Positions 1-9,184 of a stretch of 64,000 nucleotides of DNA are shown piece after piece. Location: NCBI GenBank assembly GCA_958009055.1, contig OY253660.1, forward strand, positions 248,001 to 312,000, read 5' to 3'. Numbering within the stretch: position 1 is the first letter of the stretch; every line of letters begins with the position of its first letter. A program made the translations under genes and the position numbers. Source of the DNA: Choricystis sp. odSpoLacu1 (Eukaryota > Chlorophyta > Trebouxiophyceae). The notes under the pieces were generated by a model, which made no database searches, was not told the origin of the DNA, and saw only the letters and a list, made by a program, of their open reading frames with translations.

Positions 1-1287
1 GCCAGCGTGACGTCGGCGCCGGAGGCGACGTGGGCGGCAACCAACTTTCCATAGTCGAGCGACGTCAGAGCAGAGCCTGACGATACCAGCACGTGCGCGG
101 GGGGTGGCCCCCCCCTCTGGTTGCGCAGGATGACGCCCAGGTTGGCGCGCGTCGCGTCGGCGGAGCCAGCATACCAGGAGGAGGAGGAGGGGGTTTGGGT
201 GCAGGCGAGGGTGTCGACAAAGCCTTGGACTGAGCGAGACCCAAACAGGGCGGGCGGGTAGGACTTGGCCAGGTGGGCGTTGAGCTCGTGCGAGTTGAAC
301 TGGGTGAGGACGTAGCTGTGTGGGTGGTGAGGGTGGGTGGGGATAACAGTGAGGAAAAAGCGGTAAAGCGGGCGCCTTCGCTGGCGGGGGTGTCGCACCG
401 CGCATGCGGTCCCCTCCCCCACACGCGTCTGCGCCGACCGCGCCCGCGGGACACGGGCTTTCTCAACACACTCACATCGAGTTCAGGCCGCCCTTCATGC
501 AGTTGGCGATGGGCACGTCGACGAGCGTGGTGTTGCCTGTGGGGGGAGGGGGTCGAAAGTGGTTGGCGCTTTGCGCCCAGGAATCGGGCGCCGTTTGTGC
601 CCCCCTGCGCGCCGTGTGCCCCCCCTTTCCCCCGCCACGCTCGTCGCAGCGTGTATGCACGTGTCGAGCGGGGGAGTGGCGCGCGATGGGCGTGGAACCC
701 TCGCGCCCGCGTTCCCTTGGCGCGAAAGCGCCCCGCGAAGACGAAAGCGGCAGGTTGGTTCCGCCTCCCCATTCAACGCGCGTGCGCCCCTCTCTCTCGC
801 ACTAGCGCCCCATCTGCCACCAACCACCCTCACACACTCACCGAGCTTGAGCGCGGCGGGCGCGGTGTAGCGGGCCAGCGGGTTGGCGTCGAGGGACGCG
901 CCGCCCGCGAGGATGACGGCGACGGCGTCGCCGGGGGCGAGGGCCGGGTGGCTGTGGAAAGATGAGTGTGTGGCGTGGGTGAGAAGTCGGGGGTGTTGAG
1001 TGTGGGGGTCAACCCACGGCGCAAATGCCTGCCTACCCCTCCTCTCCCTCTCACCTCGCCGTCTTGCGCCGCGCGTCCGCGCGGCGCAAGACGGCTCCAC
1101 GCGGCACCGCGTTCCCGACACGACGACCAGCCTCGGCCGGCCGCGGCGGAGTGGGCGGCTCGCGCGTAGACGTGGGGGACCGTGAGCGAGGCGCGCCGTT
1201 GGCAGTGGCCGCGCGGGGCGCGCGCGGGCGGCTGGCGCGGGGCGGCGCGCCGGCCGGTGGTCGGCTTATGGGCCGCAGGCCGTGCAT
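1..1287 (-). CDS. ADP-glucose pyrophosphorylase homologue, catalytically degenerate, partial
   Basis: Homologue of glucose-1-phosphate adenylyltransferase, the ADP-glucose-forming enzyme of plastid starch synthesis. Exons read 1287-1055, 951-842, 536-476 and 315-1, all with GTGAG donors and CAG acceptors; the 3' part lies beyond the left edge. ATG at 1287 opens an Arg/Ala/Pro-rich leader of about 77 residues that looks like a chloroplast transit peptide. Family landmarks follow in order: VAVILAGGAS, then VDVPIANCMKGGLN (family: RLIDIPMSNC), VLTQFNS, then WYAGSADATRANLG (family: W.QGTADAVRQ), then LDYGKLVAAH. The nucleotide-binding loop, normally GGGxGTRLxPLT, reads GGASLDANPLA and lacks the Thr-Arg pair. 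The catalytic SGDHLYRMDY segment reads SGSALTSLDY, so the Asp is Ser. It is therefore probably a regulatory or dead subunit. Family assignment is firm; function is inferred. Confidence 0.8.
1058..1095. repeat. Perfect inverted repeat, 18-bp arms, 2-nt loop
   Basis: The left arm at 1058-1075 (gccgtcttgcgccgcgcg) is the exact reverse complement of 1078-1095, with only tc between. It lies inside exon 1 of the AGPase homologue, and on the minus strand its end is 2 nt before the splice donor at 1055/1054. Confidence 0.95.
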
Positions 1288-1378
1288 GGGGAGGGCTTGT
1301 TGAGAGAAACGGCCGGGGGCGCGCAGTCGGAGGATTTGCGAAAGAAAAAAGTGGACGAAGTGTGGCCGCTTTATTGAC

Positions 1379-1404
1379 AAGGTGGTTTGCCGGCAAACCA
1401 CCTT
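1379..1404. repeat. Perfect 26-bp palindrome between tandem genes
   Basis: aaggtggtttgcc is followed directly by its reverse complement with no loop, then by a T run on the plus strand. It sits between the start of the AGPase homologue (1287) and the stop of RIC1 (1478), both on the minus strand, so it would fold in the RIC1 3' UTR or the AGPase 5' region. Confidence 0.9.
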
Positions 1405-1477
1405 TTTTTGATCGACCCGACCCCGAGAAAACCTACATACGCACAAACAACTAACCAGTCATCCTATCTACACAACA

Positions 1478-4400
1478 TCATCCATTCAACCTGGCCATCC
1501 GCGCCGCTTCCGCTCCATCCGCGGCAGCCGCGACGCGTGGCGGCACGCGCGCTTGCGCCAGTGCTCTCCGCGCGTCGGCCCACAACAAGCTGTGAGCATC
1601 CGTCAACTCGCCCAGCGCGCCCCCATCAGCCGAAGCCAACGCCAGCGCCAGCGCCCAGTCTGCCGCGCCGGCAGCGGTGGCTGCGGCCAGCGCAGCAGCG
1701 GCAGTGCTGCCATCACCCCCACCCTCCCCCTGCAGCACCCCTTCCAAAGCCTCCACCACGCTGGCCCCACTCTGCTGCCGCGGCGTGGCGCACGGGATGG
1801 CAGCTAGTAAGGCCGGCAGGCTGGCCCCGACAGCTGTCAACGCGTCGGACAATGCTGCAACCCGCCGCACATCGCGCCCCGCCACCGCCCTGTGCCCCGC
1901 CGCCGCCACGCAGCACCAGGCGGCGGCGGCGGCGGGGGTGGACTCGGAGGCGCCGCGCGGGGCGCCGGGAGGGGGAGGGGGTGGAGCCACCAGTCGGGCC
2001 AGGGAGGACCAAAGGGAGGAAGGAGGGGGGGGGGCGTGTTTGTCGCCACCCTCCCCACTCAGCCTCCCCTGCCCCAAATCCGGGGGCAGCAGCCCGCCAC
2101 ACGGCGCCGGCGGCACAATGAAGCGCAGCAGCTCGGCGGCCAGCCGTTCCCGGCCGGCGTCCAACGCTGCCTTCAACAGCGCCAGCGCGAGCGCGTGCGC
2201 CGCCGCCGCCCCCTCCACCCTGTCCACCACCACCAGCGCTGCCGCCCCACCGTCCAGCCTGCCGGCCGCCACCTCATCCGCCACCAGGTCGGAGGGAGGG
2301 CCGGCGGCGTCGAAGAGGGGGGGCCAGAGGGCGGCGTCCGTCTTGCGCGCGACGGAGATGATGACGTCCGCGTGCCGCGCGTGCGCGCGCAGCACGGCCG
2401 CCACGCGGTGCAGCAGGGCGCGAGCTGCGGCAGCGGCGGCGCGAGCGGCATCCAGGTCGGCGGCACTGGCGCCGCGGCTCTCCAGTTCCACCACTCTGGC
2501 TGCCGCGCCCGCCGAGGCGTCCAGCGACGTGAACACCAACCACTCCAGCGACGCCGCGGCCGCGGGGGCGTGGGCACGGGCGGCCACGGATGCAGCAGCA
2601 TCAGCCACATCCCCCGCCACCAGCAGGTGGCGCAGAACAACGCTGAGCAAGGGCTGGGCCGCGATTTCGGGCAGGAAGAGGGGGAGGGAGGCGTGCACAT
2701 CCCCCGCGGCGGCCGCGGACCGGCGCACGACGCGCTGCCGCACCGCAATGGCGGCGTCGCCGCAGGGGGTGACGGCCAGAGGGTGGGCTTCAGGGTCGAA
2801 CTCGAGTTCAGGATCGGTTGGGAGGGGAGGCGTGCGGGGTGGCGCAGACGCCGCGCGCGCCGTCGCGTCTGCCCACGCCGTCCCTCGCAACGTGCCATCC
2901 ACCACCGCCGCCACATCGGGCGGCAGCCACAGGCGCATGCCGGCGGGCCCACACCCCCAAACCGGGCCGCGGGGGGCGTCGTCGGGGGGCAGCCACACGC
3001 GGTCGACGCCAGACCGAGCAAGAACGGCCTCCGCCCCCGTCTCCAGGTCCAGCAGAGCGGCCCGTCCGCCATGGCGGGTGAGCAGGGCGTGGTGCGGGGT
3101 GGAGGCGGCGTCTGAGGAGGTGTCTGGGGCGGTGGTTGACGAAAATCGACCCACCACCAACGCCGCGTCTGCGAGCGGTGGCCCCGCCCCCAGCACCGAC
3201 AGCGACCGCACCGAGGTCAGGGTGCAGGCTGGTAACGCCGTCGTGGGCTCGATGGGACCGGCCGCATCGAAGCGCAGCACGAGAACGTCGAGTGGGGGCG
3301 GCGCCCCACCGTCGGCGCTCGCGCCGCCGCGGCCGCCGCCGCCGCCGCCGTGAGCCAGCAGGATGTGGCCGCCCGCGGCATCAATAGCAGCAGGATGCCC
3401 CGGCAACCGCCGCTCCACCAGCTTCGAGGCGGCGTCCAGGTGGAAGCGGGGGTAGATGGTGAGGGTGGGGGGGGGCGGACCGCGCGGCGCGCGTGCGACA
3501 GCACCAGAGGGTGTCCGCGCCAACGCGGGCGCCGGGGGCGCCCCCACCAACACCACGACACGCTGCAACCAGGCGATGGAGGACACGACTGTCGCTGCCT
3601 CCTGGGCGGCGTCTCCGAAGAGGCGCCACTTGCGCGTGCGCAAGGTGAGCAGGGCCACCCCCCTCCCCCCCGCCACCGCCGCGGTGGCGCCGTCGGGGGC
3701 GACGGAGGCCACGCGTAGAGGCCAGGCGGCGGCCAGGTAGGCGGGCGGCGGGCGGCAGGGGGCCAGGGAAGGGGGGGAGGGTGCGAGAGCTGCGCCGCGG
3801 GTGGGCGCGACCGCGGGCGCTGCCACCCACAGCGCGTCGTCCGCTAGCAAAGCAGCCGGCGTGCCGGCTCGTCTCGTGTGAACCGCGCGGGCAAGGGACA
3901 GCTCCAGGCAGCGGCACGGGGCGGCAGGCGGCGGTGGTGGTGCGCGTGGCGAGGCAGGGGGTGTGACCGGCGGCGTCGCCCGCACCAGCCTCGGCGCCGG
4001 CTGCAGCACAAACAGCCGCCCCGCCGGCCCCCACGCCAGGGCACGCACCCCATCCTCCAGGCAGGGGGGGCGGCGGGACGTGGAGTCGGCGACGGCGTCG
4101 TCTCCATCAAAAGCGAACCCGGCGTCCCCCCCCGCCCGCGCCGACGCAAACAGGCGGCACCCGGTGCCGCCCGTCCAGCCGCACAGGCCGCCCCGCGCCC
4201 AGCCGACTGTGATGACGGTGCCGTCGGGCGACCAGGCGAGGGCGGCCGCGGGGCCCGCGCCGCGGCGGCCGCCGTCGGGGTCGCGCGGGGAGAGTGTGCG
4301 GAAGAGGGGGGGGGGGGGGCGCACCCGACGAGACAGGCGCTGTCGAGTACAGCTCAACATCGCCCAAGTCCAGGCCGACCGCGATGGCGCCAGCGGCGCC

Positions 4401-5346
4401 ACACACGGCGACGGTGACTGGGCGCGGCGCGGCGCCGCGCGCGGGGCGGACGGTCCACCCCCGCGCCAGCGCCGCGAGCGGGCGGGCCGCGTCCGGGGGG
4501 GCGGGGGCGGCAGCGACGCGGCCATCGGCAAAGGCGGCGACAGCGAGGCGGGCGGAGGGGCAGTAGTGGAGGGAGACGAGGGGGGAGGGTGTGCGGTCGG
4601 CGTGGCGCGGGGGCGAGTGCGGCGCCGCCGCCGCGTCCCCACTTGCCGCTGCCGCTGCCTCGTCAAACGACCGCGTCCTCCCTCTCACGTCGCCACTCCA
4701 CATCAACGCCAGCAGGGCGCCGTCCGACAGGGCGACGACTAGGGAGGACGCGTCTCCTGCCATCGCGACAGCGCGGGGGGCGCGACGGTGGGGGCGTCGC
4801 CCCCACCCCCACCGGCGTGGGAGGCGCCGACCCAGTGGACCGACCGGTCACGTCCACCTCTTCAGTCACGTACAGCTCGCAGGCGGTGTGGGAGGGGGCA
4901 CGTGGCGATGATGCGTCGCCCGCGCCCCCCCCACACTCGGTGTCCCCTGCAGCCGGCATGGCGGCGGGCGGGACGGCAGGGTCCGTGGACACATGTAAAG
5001 CATATATGCGCAGGATGCCGGCGTCGTTCTGGAGTGGAGGGTGGGTGGGTGGGGAGAAGGGATCGAGGCAGGAAACGTGTTTCATTCTTCCATCCTCCCT
5101 TCCCTCTCTCCCAACACTCACCAGCATCGCCAGCGCCCGCCTCTCCCCACACCACAGCGCGCTGACGATGGCTTCCCCCGGGGCGGCGGATTCGGCAGCC
5201 AACCGCACGCGGTCGCGTGCGCCGGACCACACTTCCACGCCTCCCGTCGAGACCAGTACGAGGTGTGCATCGCAGGCAAAACACGCGACCGGGGCGCCGG
5301 CCAGGGCGCGGGTGGCCAGCACGCGTGGCCAGGCGTGGGCAAACAT
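1478..5346 (-). CDS. RIC1: RIC1 (Ric1-Rgp1 RAB6 GEF subunit)
   Basis: Subunit of the Ric1-Rgp1 guanine-nucleotide exchange factor for Ypt6/RAB6 in endosome-to-Golgi transport. Exons are 5346-5122 and 5028-4845, then a proposed 88-nt intron (4844-4757, GTCGGT...GGCAG), then 4756-1478. The N-terminal half is WD40-like. The RIC1 domain is marked by WPLRVASVAPDGATAAVAGG followed by TRKWRLFGDAAQEAATVV. The C-terminal helical half has PLLSVVLRHLLVAGDVADAA, typical of RIC1. One frame break remains at a C14 run (plus 4306-4319): removing one C joins LYSTAPVSS to LAWSPDGTVITVGW and gives about 1228 residues, close to the family length. It is head-to-head with the V-ATPase gene, with 121 bp between the ATGs. 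Confidence 0.85.
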
Positions 5347-5467
5347 CGAAAAAAAAAAGGTAGGTCGTTTTGATGCAAAGCAAAGTTTCGCTCACTTCTT
5401 CGCCCCATTCGCGCACGCGGTTCTTCTCACGCACGCATACACCGGGCGTGCGCACACCACCTCCCTC
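5347..5467. promoter_or_regulatory. Divergent promoter, RIC1 / V-ATPase c''
   Basis: 121 bp between the opposed start codons, with an A9-10 run next to the RIC1 ATG. No TATA box was recognised. The promoter role is inferred from geometry. Confidence 0.5.
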
Positions 5468-6085
5468 ATGGCCAGCGTCCACCACCTGACGGCGCCCTCA
5501 CGGCTGGCCCCGCACGGCGGGTCCTCCCCGCTTGTCGACTGGGACTACCTCGGCCTCGTCTTCCGCAACATCTCGCCCTACTTTTGGTCCTCGCTCGGTG
5601 TCGGCCTGTGCGTGGGCCTGTCCATCCTGGGGGCCGCGTGGTGAGTGGGGAGGAGGGGGGCGGTGTCGCGTGGAGGAAGCAAAAGGGGCGGTGTTGATGC
5701 TAGCCCCATCCTGACGTGGAGCGCCGTCCCGCCTAGGGCACGCGCCCCTCTCTGCCGCCGCCTGCCCTACGCACGAGTGTGTGTGTGGCGTGTGTGTGCA
5801 CGCTGAAGGAGTCATCGCCATGGCAGCAGAGAGAGGGGCGGAGACCGTTTTGTGCTTTCTCTCTGCACAGACACCTCCACCCCTCTCGCCTCCCACTCAC
5901 CACACACACAACCCACACAACCCACACACACAACCCACACAACACACAGGGGCATCTTCATCACGGGCGCCTCCCTCGTGGGCGGCGCTGTGCGTGAACC
6001 CCGCATCACCTCTAAGAACCTGATCTCCATCATTTTTTGTGAAGCTGTTGCGATCTACGGCATCGTCGTCGCCATCATTGTGTCG

Positions 6086-6124
<39 letters not shown>

Positions 6125-6494
6125 GGATGCACGCTTGCAAAATGGTTTTCGCAGCCTGGATCGCAAAAAAAACCCAAAACCCTCCTTTAACCCTCCCTCC
6201 CATCAGACCAAGATCGAGCACGTGGCCCCCCTGCCCGACGGCCGGGGCTGGCCCACCCCCGCCTACACGTCAGGCTACGCCATCTTTGCGGCGGGCCTGA
6301 CGACGGGGCTGGCCAACCTGGCGTGTGGGCTCTGTGTGGGCATTGTGGGCTCCGCGGCTGCGCTGGCCGACGCGGCCAACTCCACCCTGTTTGTCAAAAT
6401 TCTGGTGGTGGAGATCTTTGGGTCAGCGCTGGGCCTGTTTGGAGTCATCATTGGCATCGTCATCAGTGGGTTGGCCCAGTTCACTGCGCAGTGA
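5468..6494 (+). CDS. VMA16: V-type H+-ATPase proteolipid subunit c''
   Basis: Membrane-rotor proteolipid of the vacuolar proton pump. Exons 5468-5640, 5950-6085 and 6207-6494 give 198 residues. An N-terminal extension precedes [20 protein letters not shown], which is characteristic of c'' rather than c or c'. Several Gly/Ala-rich membrane helices follow. The proton-carrying Glu is visible at about residue 89 ([13 protein letters not shown]), and a second conserved Glu at about 172 ([10 protein letters not shown]). Both introns hold long TG runs after the donor, and the first has CA repeats before the acceptor. Tandem with the RPC4 gene downstream, 298 bp between stop and start. Confidence 0.95.
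5870..5949. repeat. CA-rich microsatellite at intron 3' end
   Basis: Interrupted (CA)n and CAACCCA tract ending in the CAG acceptor of V-ATPase intron 1. A matching (TG)n tract lies near 5777-5800 in the same intron and again after the intron 2 donor (6086-6120). Confidence 0.85.
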
Positions 6495-6792
6495 ATGTGG
6501 GGAGGGGAGGGGAGGAGGGAGGGGCGTCGTCTGTTTTATTTTGTCTAGTTTCTCTCCTTTTTTGCTGCAAGACTGCGCCACACTCGCTGCGCTGTGTCCA
6601 GTTTGTGGTTGCCCGCGGGTGAGGGAGACAATAAACGAAACTCGGTTTTCCGCAAAAAACAGAAAGCTTTCTTGTTTTCGTCGGGAGGGACACGGGTGCC
6701 TCGCTCTCCCCGTGCCCGCCTTGCTGGCTGTGTTCGTGCACACACACTCTCAGACGAACCAGCTGTCCTCCGCATCCGCCCACACAACCCGC
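6495..6792. other. Tandem intergenic spacer
   Basis: Just under 300 bp between V-ATPase c'' and RPC4. It holds an AATAAA-like stretch near 6630 and a 12-bp palindrome agaaagctttct near 6660. No gene seen. Confidence 0.6.
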
Positions 6793-8309
6793 ATGACGGG
6801 CCCGCCCCCCGCGCCGCCCCCCGGCGGCCAAGCCGGGCTCGGCCGCCTGGGCTCCCTCACGTCGGGCGGCGGCGCCGCGCCCGGGCGGCTAGGTGAGTGG
6901 GGAAATAGTGTCTGTGTGCCTGATGCGTCAATGGGCACGCACAAGGCCGCGTTGGGGCGGCCGCCCGACCGACACCGCCCCGCATGCCGCCGCTGGCCAA
7001 AAAAGAAACTAGTCGCCCACCGCCTCCTTCTCACGCCTCCCTCTCTCCCCCTCTCTACTCACACACACAGGCTCCCTAGGCGACTCCATCCCCGGCTCCA
7101 GCGACGCCGGCGCCGGCCCCTCCTCGGACCGGCCGTCCCCGTCCCAACGCTTTCGCCCGCGCGCGCCGACTAAGGGCGCCCACAACCTGGTCAAGGTGAG
7201 GGAGAGCGTGTGCGTGTGTGTGTGTGCGAGGGAGAGCGCACGTGGGCAGACCAGGGATGAACACACCTTTTCCAACCTTTTTTTTTCCTTCCCCACAGCC
7301 GGCCGTCAAGCACGAGCCCGCGCCGCCCGCGCCCCCCCCACGCTACGTTGCCCGCGCCGCGGCTCGCGGGCGGGGTGGGCGCGGTGGTGGGCGCGTTTGT
7401 GGGCGGGGCGCCAAGCCGCCGTCGCCGCCGGTGCCGGCGCCGCCAGCGCCTGCGCCCGCGCCCGTGCCCGCGCGCCGCGCGCCGCCCACCCGCGCCACCG
7501 CCGCGGCGCGCACCCCCCGCCGCGCGCCCCAGCCGGACTCGTCTTCGTCTGACAGCGACATCAAGCTGGAGCCCCAGGCCAGCGGACGCCCCCCGCGCCC
7601 CCCGCCCGCGGGGGCGGTGGCGCCCGTTGATCTGGCAGCCCGCGGCCCCGCGGCCGCCGCCGCCGCCGCCACCGCCACCGCCCCCACCGACCCCACCCAC
7701 CTGGCCGTCCACGCCCTGGGGTCCGGTCTCACTGACGGCATCGCCCTGCTGCACGTGCCGGCGCGGTTGCCGGCTGCCGCCCCGGGCGGCGGACTGACCC
7801 CAGCCTCTGCCCTTGCCCCCGGCATCGTGGGCCGCCTGCTCGTCCTCGCCTCTGGCGCCGTCAAAGCCACGCTAGGCGGCATCGAGTTTGATGTCGTTCC
7901 CGGGCTGCCGGTGGACGCGCTGACGGCGGCCATGCTGGTGGCGCCGCCGCCGTCCGCCGCGGGTGCATCCTCCTCCCCTCCTTCGACCCCGCCCGGGCCT
8001 ACTGCGCCACCAGCACCGTCTTCCAGGCGCTCCGCAGCCATGCTGGGGCAGGTGACGGCGAGGGCGGCACTGGTGCCGTGCGTGGAGTCACTGCTGTCTG
8101 GTGGGAGCGGGCCGCCGCGGCGGCCGCGCGCCAAAGGGTGCAAGGCCGTCGCCACTTTGAATGCTGAATACGAAGCCTGCCAAAAAGCCAGCATCTTGAC
8201 CAATGGCGTGGCCGACATGGACCTGGATGGTGGGGAGGAGGAGCGGCCGGTCGTGCTGAAACAGGGCGCAGCGGCCGCGCGCCGCGTTGTGAATGACGAC
8301 AGCGACTGA
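6793..8309 (+). CDS. RNA polymerase III subunit RPC4-like
   Basis: Likely the RPC4/RPC53 (POLR3D) subunit, part of the TFIIF-like heterodimer of RNA polymerase III used in transcription termination and reinitiation. Exons 6793-6892, 7071-7195 and 7299-8309 give 411 residues. The N-terminal two thirds is disordered and basic, with QRFRPRAPT like the family's short N-terminal motif. The C-terminal RPC4 domain shows APGIVGRLLVLASGAVKATL, then GGIEFDVVPG, then MLGQVTARAALVPCVESLL, matching the conserved GkigkLvvykSGkvkl and late strand pattern. Acidic tail VVNDDSD. The low-complexity N-terminus is not diagnostic; the C-terminal pattern supports the call. Confidence 0.75.
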
Positions 8310-8609
8310 ATGAAGAAGGACGCGCGTTTGTTTTTTGTTTGTTTGTGTTTTTCGACTGGCAGCAGTGTGTGATTTTTGTGTGGCGTTGTTCCGGTACCAG
8401 TGTGGGGAGGCGCGTCGTTTTGTGAACAAGCCCGCCCCCGTCTCTCTCTCTTTTTGTGTTCCACCCGCCTCGCCGCCGCCTCTCTGCCATCAAACGGCGA
8501 CTGTTCACGCACGCTCTCACACACACGACAAAACATCACAGTGCGAATCCCTTCTCTCTTACATAAAAAAAATCAAACACACACCCCTTTCCCCAACCCT
8601 CTCTCCTTC
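8310..8609. other. Convergent spacer
   Basis: 300 bp between the RPC4-like stop (plus) and the stop of the 59-aa gene (minus). It is T-rich after RPC4, then CT/CA-rich. No gene seen. Confidence 0.6.
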
Positions 8610-9020
8610 TCACTTGGCGCGCCGGGACCAGTGCTCCAGCTTGTCCACCGCTTCCTTGGCCTTGTACGCGGCTTTGCGGTAGGTGGTTTTGGCGAAGGTT
8701 TTGGCCTGTGTGGAGGGAGGGTGGAAAGGTCAGCGACCGTTGGCGTGCCCCGTTGTTTGCCCTGCTGTCGCTCCGTGCTTGGTCTTCTCCATCGCGACGC
8801 CCCGCCCTCCACGCCTCCACCCTACACCACGCGTAGCACGTCACCCATGTGTGCCACCCGCGACAGGCGACCAGCAGAGAGAGGAGCGCACGCGGAAAAC
8901 ACCACCAATGGAAACACAACCCGTCTCTCTGCTCGCCTTTTTGTACACGTTGACCAGGCGGAAGGGTTCATAGCTCTTGGAGCCGGCCGCGTAGATGGGG
9001 TAGCCGTAGTCGTCGGGCAT
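8610..9020 (-). CDS. Conserved-looking 59-aa basic protein, function unknown
   Basis: Exon 1 9020-8937 starts MPDDYGYPIYAAGSKSYEPF and ends VNVYKK; exon 2 8705-8610 reads AKTFAKTTYRKAAYKAKEAV and ends DKLEHWSRRAK. The only phase-0 join that keeps a coherent reading uses a GC donor (AAG|GCGAGC at 8936) and the CACAG acceptor before 8705. The product is a small protein with a tyrosine-rich head and a Lys/Ala amphipathic helix, no signal peptide and no membrane segment. It could be a small subunit of an organelle or ribosomal complex, but I do not recognise the family. A GT-type exon within 8820-8940 remains a weaker alternative. It follows DEG1 in tandem on the minus strand. Confidence 0.55.
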
Positions 9021-9184
9021 GGTGGTGGTGGTGTGTTCGTCGCGGGCGGTTCTTGTGTGAGACAGAAAACAGCAGCGATTGAGTGTTCGCGTTTTTTGTT
9101 TGTTTGTTTCACCTCTCTCTCGCCTCCTGTCCGCCTGTGACCCGCCTGTCTGCAATGATACAAACCCACCGTCGAAAGCCAATC

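Noticed and set aside
1677..3353. Long plus-strand open reading opposite RIC1
   Set aside because: No conserved motif, Ala/Arg/Pro-biased; a shadow of GC-rich coding DNA on the other strand.
4306..4319. Programmed ribosomal frameshifting at poly-C
   Set aside because: The same correction is needed in several unrelated housekeeping genes, so base-count error is simpler. Not excluded.
5870..6120. CA/TG repeats considered as a CRISPR-like array
   Set aside because: They are dinucleotide microsatellites inside introns, with no spacers.
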